A stretch of 64,000 nucleotides of DNA from an uncultured Eubacteriales bacterium (GTDB lineage: Bacteria; Bacillota; Clostridia; Christensenellales; UBA1242): NCBI GenBank assembly GCA_900551855.1, contig URXM01000001.1, positions 62,001 through 126,000 on the forward strand, in the 5' to 3' direction. The number at the start of each line of letters is the position of its first letter. Position 1 is the stretch's first letter. The translations under genes and the position numbers were made by a program. The notes under the pieces are model-generated. The model saw nothing but the letters and a program-made list of their open reading frames with translations, was not told the DNA's origin and did no database searches. Positions 17,585 through 28,300 of this stretch are shown one piece after another.

Positions 17585-18058
17585 TTATTTTATGTTGTCG
17601 ATCCAATTAAAGAGAACTTTTTGTGGAGTAATAAGTATTTTTCCATCAAATTCCAAATTTAGTCCATCTTTAACAATAGATTTTGTGCATGACTTTTTAA
17701 AATCATTAAGTGTATGTCCAATCCAACCGCCATTTGTAGCAAAAGGATAAATAGTCTTTCCTTCAAGATTAGTTTCACTCAAAAAAGTTTTCATTGCAGG
17801 GGCGAATGTATACCACCAAACTGGAGATCCAAGAATTATTGTGTCATAGTTTGCTAGGTCAACGCCGAGAGATTTTATTTTTGGCATATAGCCACTTTCG
17901 ACTTCTCTCTTCCCTTGGTCAATTACATTTTGATAACTTCCAATATAAGTATCAACAGTTTCTATGCGGGCAATATCTGCCTTAACTTGTTTTGCAATCA
18001 ATTCTGCTATTTTTTTTGTATTACCACTATATGAGTAATAAACAACGATCGCTTTCAT
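17585..18058 (-). CDS. Flavodoxin
   Basis: A 157-aa FMN electron carrier. The phosphate-binding loop YYSYSGNTKKIAE starts at residue 8, and the isoalloxazine-contact loops are seen in ILGSPVWWYTFAPAM (near residue 76) and FATNGGWIGHTLND (near residue 107). The WWY/GGW pattern matches the Flavodoxin_4-type group. The start ATG 18058 is preceded by AAAGGGG. No redox partner is encoded next to it; rubrerythrin in this window could be an indirect consumer, but nothing links them. Confidence 0.9.
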   Translation of the reverse strand: MKAIVVYYSYSGNTKKIAELIAKQVKADIARIETVDTYIGSYQNVIDQGKREVESGYMPKIKSLGVDLANYDTIILGSPVWWYTFAPAMKTFLSETNLEGKTIYPFATNGGWIGHTLNDFKKSCTKSIVKDGLNLEFDGKILITPQKVLFNWIDNIK

Positions 18059-18192
18059 ATTTTTATATCCCCTTTATGAAATTGTATAATAATAACAAAC
18101 TTTTTGCAACTGTTTATGCAAAATGACAAATATTATCAATGGTAAGATAAAAAATTAACCAGCGTAATTAACTACATTAATAAAAAATTTTT

Positions 18193-18278
18193 TGGTGCAG
18201 AAGATGGGAGTTGAACCCATAAGATGTTGCCACCACAGGTACCTGAAACCTGCGCGTCTGCCATTCCGCCACTTCTGC
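18193..18278 (-). tRNA. tRNA-Leu (anticodon CAG)
   Basis: Acceptor GCAGAAG / CTTCTGC, anticodon stem CAGGT / ACCTG around TTCAGGT (CAG), variable arm present, discriminator A and CCA encoded. Confidence 0.96.
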
Positions 18279-18288
18279 AAACATTTAC

Positions 18289-18317
18289 ATTATAAGGTTA
18301 ATAGTTGTCATTGTCAA
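18289..18317 (-). promoter_or_regulatory. Full-consensus promoter of tRNA-Leu(CAG)
   Basis: Minus strand TTGACA (18312-18317), 17-base spacer, TATAAT (18289-18294), ten bases before the tRNA. Confidence 0.88.
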
Positions 18318-18410
18318 GAATTAAAAACTTAAATGATTGTTTTGAAATTTATTTTTAATAGTTGTTTTATGTTCTGTGAGATAATTTATGTAAAAGATTG
18401 CGATGTTATT

Positions 18411-18438
18411 TTGTTAATTTGGTGTTTTATGCTATACT
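18411..18438 (+). promoter_or_regulatory. Promoter of ppa
   Basis: TTGTTA (18411-18416), 16-base spacer, extended -10 TGCTATACT (TATACT at 18433-18438). Confidence 0.65.
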
Positions 18439-18458
18439 TTAAATTATAGGAGATGTTT

Positions 18459-18989
18459 ATGAATATTTGGAAAGATGTTAACCCTAAAAGAGTTAAAGCT
18501 GACGATTTTTTAGTATGTATTGAAATTCAACAGGGGGACAAAACGAAGTATGAACTTGACAAAGAAACAGGATTTTTGATTTTGGACAGAGTGTTATACA
18601 CAAGCACAAATTATCCTATGAATTATGGTTTTATTCCGCTTACATTGAGTGACGATGGAGATCCTCTTGATGTTTTCGTTCTTTGCTCTCAACCACTTGA
18701 AAGATTATCTTTGGTGCGTTGCTATCCGATAGGCGTAGTCACTATGATTGATGTAAATAAGAATGATGAAAAAATTATTGCCATTCCTTTTGGTGATCCA
18801 CAATATAATGAATATGATGATATTTCTAAATTGCCAAAACATATATTTGATGAATTGAAACATTTTCTTCTTGTTTATAAGCAACTGGAGAACAAAGTTG
18901 TTCGTGTTGAAGAAATTGGAGATCACAATAGGGCAAAACAAATTATTGATGAAAGTTTAGAAAGATATAATAAAAATATGAAAAAATAA
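18459..18989 (+). CDS. ppa: Inorganic pyrophosphatase, family I
   Basis: Hydrolyses pyrophosphate to phosphate in the cytoplasm and so drives biosynthetic reactions. The 176 aa carry the family I motifs: the Glu/Lys-rich start of the active site (KYELDKETGFLILDRVLYTS), YPMNYGFIP, and the metal-binding DDGDPLDVFVL signature near residue 67. I choose ATG 18459 because AGGAG (18448-18452) is six bases upstream; the in-frame ATG 18453 abuts that site. Monocistronic between a good promoter and a bidirectional terminator. Confidence 0.95.
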   Translation: MNIWKDVNPKRVKADDFLVCIEIQQGDKTKYELDKETGFLILDRVLYTSTNYPMNYGFIPLTLSDDGDPLDVFVLCSQPLERLSLVRCYPIGVVTMIDVNKNDEKIIAIPFGDPQYNEYDDISKLPKHIFDELKHFLLVYKQLENKVVRVEEIGDHNRAKQIIDESLERYNKNMKK

Positions 18990-19005
18990 ATTTATTTTTA
19001 AAAAT

Positions 19006-19036
19006 AAAAACCTCATTTCAAACAATGGGGTTTTTA
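19006..19036. terminator. Bidirectional terminator
   Basis: Stem AAAAACCTCATT / AATGGGGTTTTT (one T-G pair) between ppa and the convergent frameshifted gene. Confidence 0.75.
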
Positions 19037-19811
19037 TTATAAAACTATGATATTTATTTCTCCTATTTCTTTTCCTTGGTAAATTATTTTTAAAATTCCA
19101 TTTTCGTGAGCTGTTATTTTCCAAGAGTTAAAACCGGTTGTTATTTTTGAAATTTGTATATCGGCTGTGGTTTCAAATGTACAATCTTGCCAATTTTCAA
19201 ATTCATCAGAAGACAATTGAAAATATCCATTTTTATTTTTTGTTAAGCGAATTGTAGTTCCGTCTATTTGACATCCACTTTGATTTACAATTTCAAATTT
19301 TATGTAATTATTATTTGTAGAGTCTCCATCTTCTGGTATGTTTGTGTTATTGTCATCTTCTTCATAATCTGAAGAACTATTTTTATCTTCATCTTCAGTT
19401 TCAGAAGGATTTGTTGGATTCATATCATCTGGGAGGTTTTCGTCATTATCGGGTTGGGAGGTTTCATTGTCTTTTTCAACAACTGTTATTTCACATTGAC
19501 AAGTGGCTGTTTGGGAATTGTATTTAGCAAACAGTTCTATCGTTGTTTCGCCTTCTTGTATGGCTTTTATTTTAAATCCGTTTGATGAAACAATGTTTTC
19601 GTTTTCTATATCAAATGACAACTGCATATGGATTTGATACTTCAAAGGTTAAGGTATATTCTTCATTTACATTTAATGTGACATTGTTTGATGATATTGT
19701 TAATGGTTTATTGTTTGATTTAGGAAGAAAAATAACAAGCAAAGCAATGCTTATTAACAACACGACAAGACATGGACAAACAATTTTAAATAAAATATCT
19801 TTACTTTTCAC
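19037..19811 (-). pseudogene. Secreted Ig-like (BIG2-type) protein split by a frameshift
   Basis: Two overlapping minus-strand frames together read as one protein. The first (GTG 19811 to 19611) gives an N-terminal membrane anchor (ILFKIVCPCLVVLLISIALLVIF) and the first strands of an Ig-like domain, ending SNPYAVVI-stop. The second continues the same domain as SFDIENENIVSSNGFKIKAI, then TTIELFAKYNSQTATCQCEITV, an acidic Asp/Asn/Glu/Ser linker of about 55 residues, and a second beta-rich domain to 19037. Removing one base near 19625 joins them. This is either a real inactivating (or phase-variable) indel or an assembly error. Promoter and terminator are both intact, which argues for recent damage or sequencing error. 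Cell-surface role inferred. Confidence 0.72.
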
Positions 19812-19817
19812 TCTAAT

Positions 19818-19848
19818 AATATAACAGATTTTAATAGGGTTTTGTCAA
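19818..19848 (-). promoter_or_regulatory. Promoter of the Ig-like gene, start codon six bases after -10
   Basis: Minus strand TTGACA (19843-19848), 18-19-base spacer, TATATT (19818-19823), then six bases and the GTG at 19811. There is no ribosome binding site, so the mRNA should be leaderless. Confidence 0.6.
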
Positions 19849-19929
19849 GTTTGACGGCACTTTTTTCATTTTTATGTCGAAAATTTGTTAAAATACTCAA
19901 CAATATTTCATTAAAAATTTAATGTTATG

Positions 19930-19938
19930 TGTTATAAT
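19930..19938 (+). promoter_or_regulatory. Extended -10 promoter of the RlmD-like gene
   Basis: TGTTATAAT with perfect -10 at 19933-19938, then six bases and ATG 19945. There is no ribosome binding site. The -35 is weak (TTAAAA at 19911). Confidence 0.65.
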
Positions 19939-19944
19939 AGTCTT

Positions 19945-21219
19945 ATGGAAGAAAAAATAGTAGAGATTTTTGATGTTTCTTATGAAGGCTCTGGAGTAGG
20001 GAAAATTGATGGGCAAATTGTTTTTGTACCTAAAACACTGAGAAGAGAAACGGTTTCAGTTGAAATAGTTAAAAATAAGAAAAGTTATTTATTTGGGAGT
20101 TTGAAGAAAGTTTTAAAAGCAAGTGAACAAAGAATTCCTCCTGTTTGTCCATATTATGAATATTGTGGGGGATGTGATTTTCAACATTGTGATTATGACA
20201 CTGAGAAGTCTTTGAAAATAGAAATATTGAAAAAAGAATTGTCAAAAATCGGAGTAAATAAAGAAATTGCATTTCAACAATGTTCTTCAAGATTTGCATA
20301 TAGAAACAAAATTAAATTAGAGTATAATGATGGGAAACTAGGGTATTTTAAAAGTAAGACTCATACATTGTTTGCAATAGAGAAATGTCCTTTAGCAAAA
20401 GATGAAATAAATGCCCTTTTGCCCTTAATAAAACAATTTTTGATGTTGAATAAATTTGTTGGTTTAAAAAGCGTTTACATAAAAGAAATAGAAAAAAATA
20501 TTGCAATTTGTTTTCTTTTTGATAAAAATTTGATTAAAAACACAAAAAATTTGATAAAAAATGTTAAAAACTTAGATATTTTTGAAAATATTTCAATTTA
20601 TTTTGGTTTTGGTGATGTTTTAGAAAATGACAAAACCGAATTGATTTGTCTTAAAAAAGGAAATAATTTATCAAAAAATATAAATGGAAAAACATTTGAT
20701 TTTGACATATCTTCATTCAATCAAATCAATGATGAGATTGCTCAAAAATTATATGATTATGTTGTTGAAAATGTAGAGACAAAAAGAATTATAAATGCAT
20801 ATTCTGGGCAAGGATTGTTGACTTTTCTGCTTGCGCAAAAGGCAAAATTTGTCTATGGAATAGAGTATCAGAAATCTGCACATTTAATAGCAGAAAAAAT
20901 AAAAGATAGTTTGGAAGAATACAAGATAGAAAATATTTGTGGAAAAGTTGAAGATGAAATTCAAAAAATTTTAGCAAGAGACAGAATAGATTCTATTGTT
21001 TTGGATCCGGCTAGGGAGGGTTGCCAGGAGAATGTTTTGAATGAAATTGTTAATAGCAAAATTCAACAGATAATATATGTATCTTGCAATTTTTCAACAT
21101 TGGTCAGAGATTTAAAAAACTTGTGCAAATTTTATGAAGTTGAAAGCGTTAAAATTTTCGATATGTTTCCTTGCACTGCAAATATGGAAACTGTCGTTAT
21201 TTTAAGAAGAAAAGATTGA
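19945..21219 (+). CDS. 23S rRNA (uracil-5-)-methyltransferase, RlmD/RumA family
   Basis: SAM-dependent enzyme that makes 5-methyluridine in 23S rRNA (a related family member modifies tRNA U54). The 424 aa have an N-terminal TRAM domain (residues 1-55), the four-Cys iron-sulfur site CPYYEYCGGCDFQHC (near residues 67-81), the SAM-binding INAYSGQGLLTFLLA (near residue 285), and the catalytic VSCNFSTLVRDL (near residue 380) with the DPAREG motif before it. I start at ATG 19945, six bases after a TATAAT box; in-frame TTG 19927 lies upstream of that promoter. Which uracil is modified (U747 or U1939 equivalent) cannot be told. Confidence 0.9.
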   Translation: MEEKIVEIFDVSYEGSGVGKIDGQIVFVPKTLRRETVSVEIVKNKKSYLFGSLKKVLKASEQRIPPVCPYYEYCGGCDFQHCDYDTEKSLKIEILKKELSKIGVNKEIAFQQCSSRFAYRNKIKLEYNDGKLGYFKSKTHTLFAIEKCPLAKDEINALLPLIKQFLMLNKFVGLKSVYIKEIEKNIAICFLFDKNLIKNTKNLIKNVKNLDIFENISIYFGFGDVLENDKTELICLKKGNNLSKNINGKTFDFDISSFNQINDEIAQKLYDYVVENVETKRIINAYSGQGLLTFLLAQKAKFVYGIEYQKSAHLIAEKIKDSLEEYKIENICGKVEDEIQKILARDRIDSIVLDPAREGCQENVLNEIVNSKIQQIIYVSCNFSTLVRDLKNLCKFYEVESVKIFDMFPCTANMETVVILRRKD

Positions 21220-21236
21220 TTGATCAATCTTTTTTA
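21211..21236 (+). terminator. Terminator overlapping the end of the methyltransferase gene
   Basis: AAAGATTGA / TCAATCTTT with a T run; the stop codon lies within the stem. Confidence 0.7.
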
Positions 21237-21295
21237 TTGCTGTTTTAAAGGTAAATCTTGGAGCATATAATATTTAAAAAAATTTAACTATTTTA

Positions 21296-21324
21296 TTGAC
21301 ATAAATTTTTAGCTATGTTATCAT
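21296..21324 (+). promoter_or_regulatory. Promoter of the giant repeat-protein operon
   Basis: TTGACA (21296-21301), 17-base spacer, TATCAT (21319-21324). A leader of about 75 bases follows, with possible pairing ATCATAT / ATATGAT between its ends. Confidence 0.78.
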
Positions 21325-21403
21325 ATAAATTGTAATCATATGTTATATAATTTATTACGCTACGGACTGTCAACTATATGATAATTTAAAATTGGAGTTG
21401 TCT

Positions 21404-22342
21404 GTGACACTTTTTAATAGAAAAATTGTTAGTTATATTTTGATTTTCGCCATTGCTATGGTGACTGGTCTTTCTATTGGAAAAATCTATGTTGACAATC
21501 TTGAAGCTCCTTCAACAGTTAGTGCAGATGAATCATCTCTAAGGGAAAAGCAACAAGATGTTGAAGAATGGGTGGCTAGAGCTGAAGGTGGAGCACCTGT
21601 TGATTCTTTTTCTGTTGTGGAGTTATATAACATTGCAGAATACAAACTTAAAAATTCTGACAAATATTTCAAACTGATGACTGGCATTGTCAATGCTCCT
21701 ATGGGAATTAAACAGGAAATGAGAAGTGAAAAGCTTTTCAGAGATGGAGTTTTTGTTTATAACAAGCTTAGTCCATCTACATCAAGGTTGTCTCCTCCTG
21801 TATGTTCTAGGGTTATTTATGACACAAATGCAGACACTATAAAAATAGCTCCAAAAGGAATTTTTGATAGTAATTCTGATGTAATCAAGGGAATATTTGA
21901 TGTGGATAGTTATGTTGATTATTCTATGGAAGAGTATGTTGGCATTTTCAACACAAGTCCTTTGAATGTTATGCCATATATCATTTCAAGCATAACTATT
22001 GGACAAAACAAAGTTAGTCCAATAACGACAAATGATGATGGAACATATACTTTTTCTATTGCGATTGATGGAGATTATCTTGCTTTGGCGGCTTTAAATT
22101 ATTCTTATGAAATCAAATTTTCAAGTGGAATGGCAAGCCCTCCAAAGTGGGTTTCTTTAAACATGAATATAACCATTGATTCTAATTTTAATTTTGTTGG
22201 AATTAAGTATACCGAAGTTTACAAAATGAAGCCTAATGTTTCTGGTATCGGTATGATGACTGTTACTGATGAATTTGTTGACAAATTCTATTTTGGGGAT
22301 GATGTGCCAGAAATTGATTCTGATGTTAAGGAGGTATTGTGA
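21404..22342 (+). CDS. Exported protein coupled to the giant repeat protein, 312 aa
   Basis: Not recognised by name. An N-terminal membrane anchor or signal (residues 8-27, IVSYILIFAIAMVTGLSIGK) is followed by about 285 extracellular residues: a short helix (near residues 45-75), then a long run of alternating beta strands such as YIISSITIGQNKVSPITTND and WVSLNMNITIDSNFNFVGIKY, resembling the beta-rich shell folds of LolA-like lipid-binding proteins. The start is probably GTG 21404 after TTGGAG; TTG 21392 and TTG 21398 are also possible. The stop overlaps the start of the 2190-aa gene (TGATG), so the two are translationally coupled and probably act together at the cell surface. Confidence 0.72.
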   Translation: MTLFNRKIVSYILIFAIAMVTGLSIGKIYVDNLEAPSTVSADESSLREKQQDVEEWVARAEGGAPVDSFSVVELYNIAEYKLKNSDKYFKLMTGIVNAPMGIKQEMRSEKLFRDGVFVYNKLSPSTSRLSPPVCSRVIYDTNADTIKIAPKGIFDSNSDVIKGIFDVDSYVDYSMEEYVGIFNTSPLNVMPYIISSITIGQNKVSPITTNDDGTYTFSIAIDGDYLALAALNYSYEIKFSSGMASPPKWVSLNMNITIDSNFNFVGIKYTEVYKMKPNVSGIGMMTVTDEFVDKFYFGDDVPEIDSDVKEVL

Positions 22343-25300
22343 TGGAAACTCCTATAAGAAAACATCATAATTTACTTCCAAAAATGTTTAAGGTGTTTAC
22401 ATTGTATTTTGTGATCACTTTATCCGTTTTCTTTGGGTATGTTCAGTTGTTTGGCGATGTTAAGCCTAATGTGATAACTATCCCTACAGAGGATGCAGAG
22501 GCAGAGAATGATACATTATTTGGAAAGTTTGTAGAAAATATTGCTAATTTTGAAAACATAGATACAGATTTTAATTTGTCTTTTGCAAATTCTGATATAT
22601 CTTTATCTGCACAAGGAAATGTAATTGTAGATACTTCTACAAGTAATATTTCTTTGGATGTTGATTTTATTTATAACCAACAACATTTCGATGTGCAAGC
22701 AACTTATGTCAACCCAAATATCTATTTAAGCATAAATGAAAGCACATACAAATTTAGCACAGAAGGTGATTTTGATCTTTCTGGATTGATTGATTTTGTT
22801 TCTCAAAATATTGAAATAGACACAAGTTTTCTTGATGAAATAGAAAGCTTTTTGGGGATTGATTTTGACAATCTTGATCCTAATGCTTTGCTTACAAAAT
22901 TAAAAATTGAAGAATCTCAAAATGATGAAACCCAAGAGATTACTTTTGTTATTGGACTTGGAAATGTGATCAGTGCAAAGCTTGTTTGTGACAACGAGTT
23001 CAACATAAAATCTGTAAGTTTGAAAGATGCTTTGATTCTTGGAAATTCTATAAAATTTAGTGCCAATGTAAACAAAATGAACAAAGATGATGTGACAGTT
23101 GATTACATGGAAAACGGCTCTGAAATTGATATGACAGGAATCAACCTTTACACCGCTTATGCAAGCAATTTGTTTGCCAATGATTTTGTTGTTGCAAATG
23201 CCACAGTGTCTGTTGACAGAAAAGAATATTTGGCAAATGTTTATATAGACAGTTTGGATCCACTTAAAGTCAAAATTGACACCAATATTGAAGGAATTGA
23301 TCTTTCTTTGGCATATTGCGATGAAACTGTTTATGTCGATGTTGAAAACTTGAAATTTAGTTTTGATGTCAAAGATTACACAACTTGGGCAGATGCTATA
23401 AATCAAATTTTGGAGAAATATACTTCAAACACAATTTCTGATTTTGTTGAAGAATTGCTTTCAAAATATGTTGGCATTGAGTTGGGAAATGTTGATACTC
23501 AACAAGTTTTGAAAGATGTCTTGGCAGGAATTTTTAGCAATGTTGAATTGATTTCTGATTATCTTCCATCTTCAACAAATCTTTCAGAAAATAAGTTTGA
23601 GCTCATGTGGAACAATGGACTTAATGTAAGTCTTGAAAGCAATGAAGAATATCTTTCAAAAGTTGCTGTGAAATATCAAAATTTAAGTTTGAATGTGGAT
23701 TTTGAAATCGCTGAAAATGGTTTTGATATAGTTGGAGAATATTATGACTTATCAAATTTATTGCCTTTGACAAGCATAATTGACCAAATTTTAGGTACTA
23801 AACAATTTGGTGGAGAAGTTGTTGCAGATGTAAATGGAAACGAATATAAGGCAAATATTTTGGTTGACTTCTCTGATGGAATTTTGGCTAAAATACAAAC
23901 TGATATACTTGGAGAAAACATTTCAATCTATTTAAACAACAATCAGATTTTGCTTTGTGTTGGAGAAATTGTTGTTGAAGGTGATATAAACGATTTAGAA
24001 AACTATATCGCAAGAATTGATGAAATTTTTGGAACTGATTTTGTTCAAAAATTTAAAGGTGACAGTAACAGTTTTGATATACAAAACATTGTAAGCGAGC
24101 TTTCAAAAGTTTTGAATGAATTGAGCATTGTTGAAGCAGAAAACAAAGTTGCTTTGATTGAGTATTTGACTAATAAATTTTATATTGCAGTGGAAAACAA
24201 CAATGCAATATTGACTCTTATAAACGAAGATTTTGATATTGAGATGAAACTTCATTCAACAAGTGAAAATATCGTTTTGCCTAACAATACTGATTCTGCT
24301 GATGATATTTTAAGCAAGATTGAAAATGTAAAGAACTATGTTGAATTGAAACAATATGCTTTTGAATTTGCAGTTGATTTCAATAACAACAATATTTCTG
24401 GTAAAGCAAAAATAGATTTATTGAACAACATTTTTGATGTGACAATTGATTCTATTGGTGGAAATGCTTTAAAAGTTCGTTACGAAAACAACACAACATT
24501 TGTTGATTATGGAACTTTGAAAGTTAAGTTGGCTACGGAAAATGTTGGAGAAATTTTCAGCATAATTCAAAACATTGTTGCAGCAAATGGAGTTGAGGGG
24601 AAAATCAATATTTCTGACTTGATGACAGAAATTTTTGGTGAAGATGTTTCAAATCTCACTTTGACAGATTTGTTGAGTATGGCAAATGTTGAACTTGCAG
24701 GAAGTCTTAACAATCTTGAATTTAAGGCAGTTTTAAATTCTCAAAAACAAGTTTCAGTTTCTGGAAAGATTGATTTTGTTGAGAATATGATTGATGCAAT
24801 AAATGTTTCTCTTGATGGAAAGGTTGGAATTGGGCTTAAAGTGATTCCTTTTGAATTGGATGAAATTGCAGAAGAGAGCTATTACAACATCACAAGTGTA
24901 AGCACAGGGGAAGTTGTTGTATCTTACAAGAATGGCGAAGAAGTTGTAAACATAATCGCAAATGTTGAAATTGATTTGACTGATAAATTATATCTTCACG
25001 CAACAGCTACATTGTTCAATGAAAAAATTGAATTGACTGTTTTGAATAATATGTTGTATTTGAAAATAGGAGAATTAAGTTTTGCTACTGATTTCAACAA
25101 TGCAAAAGAGTTGTATGATTATGTTGTAGAACTCTTTAACATTTCCCTTCCAGAAATTGACATTTCAACTGCTTTTGCAAAATTTGATCTTAACTTTGCA
25201 AACATCTTTGATATTGAAGGGTTGAGCATTGCTTGTGACGGAACAGTATTGAGTGCTGATTATCAAGCAAATGACAAATTTGGTATTTCATTCAATTTGA

Positions 25301-28300
25301 AAGACGAACAAATATTAGATGCAATTACTGTTCCAGAAGAATACGAAGATTTGAAATCATTGCTTCCAAAGATTAAGTCTTTGATTGATTATGTAAATAA
25401 TGGTATTTATGAATTTGATTTTAGTGTTTCTTACAACTCCTTGAATTTTGATGGCACATTCAAGTATTTTGAAAATAATTTTGAAATTTCAAATATGGTC
25501 GTTTGTGGAGAAAATGTTTACATTAGGATGCAAGACAATGTGTTGTATTTTGCATTCGGAAATATGAAGTTTAAGTTTGATGTAAACAGCATTGGTGGTT
25601 CTTCTGTAAACATTGGAGAATTGATAAATCAAATTTCTTCAGATACTCTTGGAGTTGAATTGAATCTTGGTGTGTTTGAAGAATTATTGGAAATTGTAAG
25701 AACATACAATGTTCAAGATTATTTAACAAAATTTGTGCTTGATATTTCTGGGAATGCAAATTCTATTGATTTGCAACTAGGAAATAAGAAAGAATATTCA
25801 ATTTCTCAAATCTTGAGTGCAAGAATCTTGTTTGAACAAGACAAACTTAAAAATGTAAGTGTTGATTTGTATGGTTTGTTGAGTGCAGAGATTGATGTAA
25901 ATTATGTAGAAAATTCAACAATGACAGAATTTAATCCTGATGATTATAAGGATTATTCAGAAAATGTAGTTGATGGAATTTTGGACAGTTTCAAAGTAAG
26001 TGACGATGCTTATGCATTTAGCAGTGATATTGCCATCAGATACAGCAACAATCAATTCTATGGAGAATTGGTGGCTATGCTTGTTGAAAGTGAAAATGGA
26101 ATTATTGGAAATTATATGCCAGCAGTTTCACTTTACACAACATCTCTTGATTTCAGCACCTATGTATATTTGATTGGAAAGAATGTTTATATTGATATCA
26201 ATGGATTGCAAGTGACAGCAGATTTGAGTGAAACGACAATCAATGAAATAATCAGCTTTGTTGAACAAAAATTTGGTTTGTCATTGTCAGGCGACGCAGA
26301 AACATTGGAAACGGCAACAGAAATGTTTAAGATTGTTTTGCCAGCAATTGACAGCATTTATGGTTCTTGGATCTCTGGAGATCTTGGAAATGGAATTCAA
26401 ATCAACATCAACAGTGATCTTTGGTATAAAGAAAATTCAAGGTTCTATGACATTGTTTTGCAAGCATTTGTCGAAAATGTTGGAGATATAATTGTTCCTA
26501 CTGAAATTGTTTTAGGAGCAAACATTGAAGATCCTAATACAACTGTTTATGATGATTACAGCGAATATTGGTTGAAGAATGGAGATGTTGTTCTTGAAAA
26601 TGATGCTACAAAAGATTTGAATTTTGCAGTTTATTTCAATGATATTACTGTTGGAAATTATGTTCAAAACTTGGGAGAAACTTTTGTAAGCGATTCTGGA
26701 TTTGACAATATTGTTGCAGTAAAATCAAATTATGGAACATCATATTTGACAGAGTTTAATCCATACTCAACAGTTTTGGATGCTGTAGGGACAATTTATG
26801 ATTTTGCTTTGTCTTATAAATATGGCGTTGACATTACAGGAACAATTGCTTCTAACGATTCTTTGATCGAAATTTCAAGAGGCGATATTTACTTTGAAGT
26901 TGGAGATATTCCAGAAGGTCAATCAAATAAGTTTGAATTTATTGAGGGGAAATCTTTAAATGTTCAAGCAGGTTTGACAATTGTAAACAATGGTTCTCCA
27001 GTTTCTGTTGATTTGATGTATGAAAGTTTGAAGTCAAATGACATTTATTTCACTTATGCATTGTCTGACACAAACAAATTTAGAGCAAAAATCAATGATT
27101 CTAATCTTGAAGACATTTTTAAAGTTGTTCAAAAATTGCTTGGCTCTCAAGATGATTCGTTGCAAGATAGCATATCAAAGATTGATCAAATTTTAAGTTC
27201 TATTACAAATATCACAAAGATTATAAAAGAAATTAAATTGTCAACAGATGACTCAAATCAAACAATCCTTCAAATCAAACTTGATATTGAAGGGAATGGA
27301 AATGTTGGAGTTGTGAGACTTGTTTTAGGCAAAGATGAAAACAACATCAGCAAAGTTGATAGAATTTCTATTTCTAATTTGTCAGTATCTGGAAATGTGA
27401 TTGATTTGGAAATAATTGTCAACGATTCTAGAAATGATGCTTTTGATTATTTGGCAGAAAATCCTGCTGAAGAACATATTGACTTCTCTGGAGCAAACGA
27501 ACTCATCAATGCCGTTGTCAATACTTCCGAATTGAATTATTATGAAATTGACGGAAGTTTGAATATCAATGGAAATTTGATAGGAATTGACATAAACTGG
27601 AATGTTCCTGTAAATATCAAAATAAAACTTGATGAAAATAGAATGCCTGAGGTTATGGCTGTAATTGGAGAAATACCTGCAGTTGTAGGGGTAAACAATG
27701 ATGTGCCTTATGAATTTGGAGACACAGAAAGTGGTTCTGGAAGAATGCTTTATATCTACTACAAAGACGGATATGTTTATTTCTACAGAACTGAATATGT
27801 TGACATTATGTTTGGTGCTTCAAAGCGTCAATATGAAAAGAAACTTAAAGTTTCTATTGAAGAAGTTTTGAATGATCCTTTGAAATATGTTCAATATGGC
27901 ATCGGCTTTACTGATTCTATTATTTCAGCAATTCAAGCTTCGTTGGATTTGGCAAAAGGACATACTCCAAACTTAGGAGAAGTTGTAAAATCATTTGATG
28001 CCAAAGATTCTCAAAACTTCAGTGTTGTGTTGAATATGGCAGAAATTACAAACGATCCAAAACTTGATACAATGACCATTGGTTTGAGTGTTGTAAACAA
28101 TGAGGCTACTGGTTATAAAAATTATATTGGCAAAGCTTCACTCAACATGTATATGCCTCTTGCAAGCGTGTTTGATATGACTCTTTCAAGCGACAATTTG
28201 GTGCTTAAAGATATTGGCAAAGAACTTGATTTTAGTCAGTTGTATGACTACATCAATTCTTACACTTACAATGAAGGTGCTCAATGGCAAGCATCAAACG

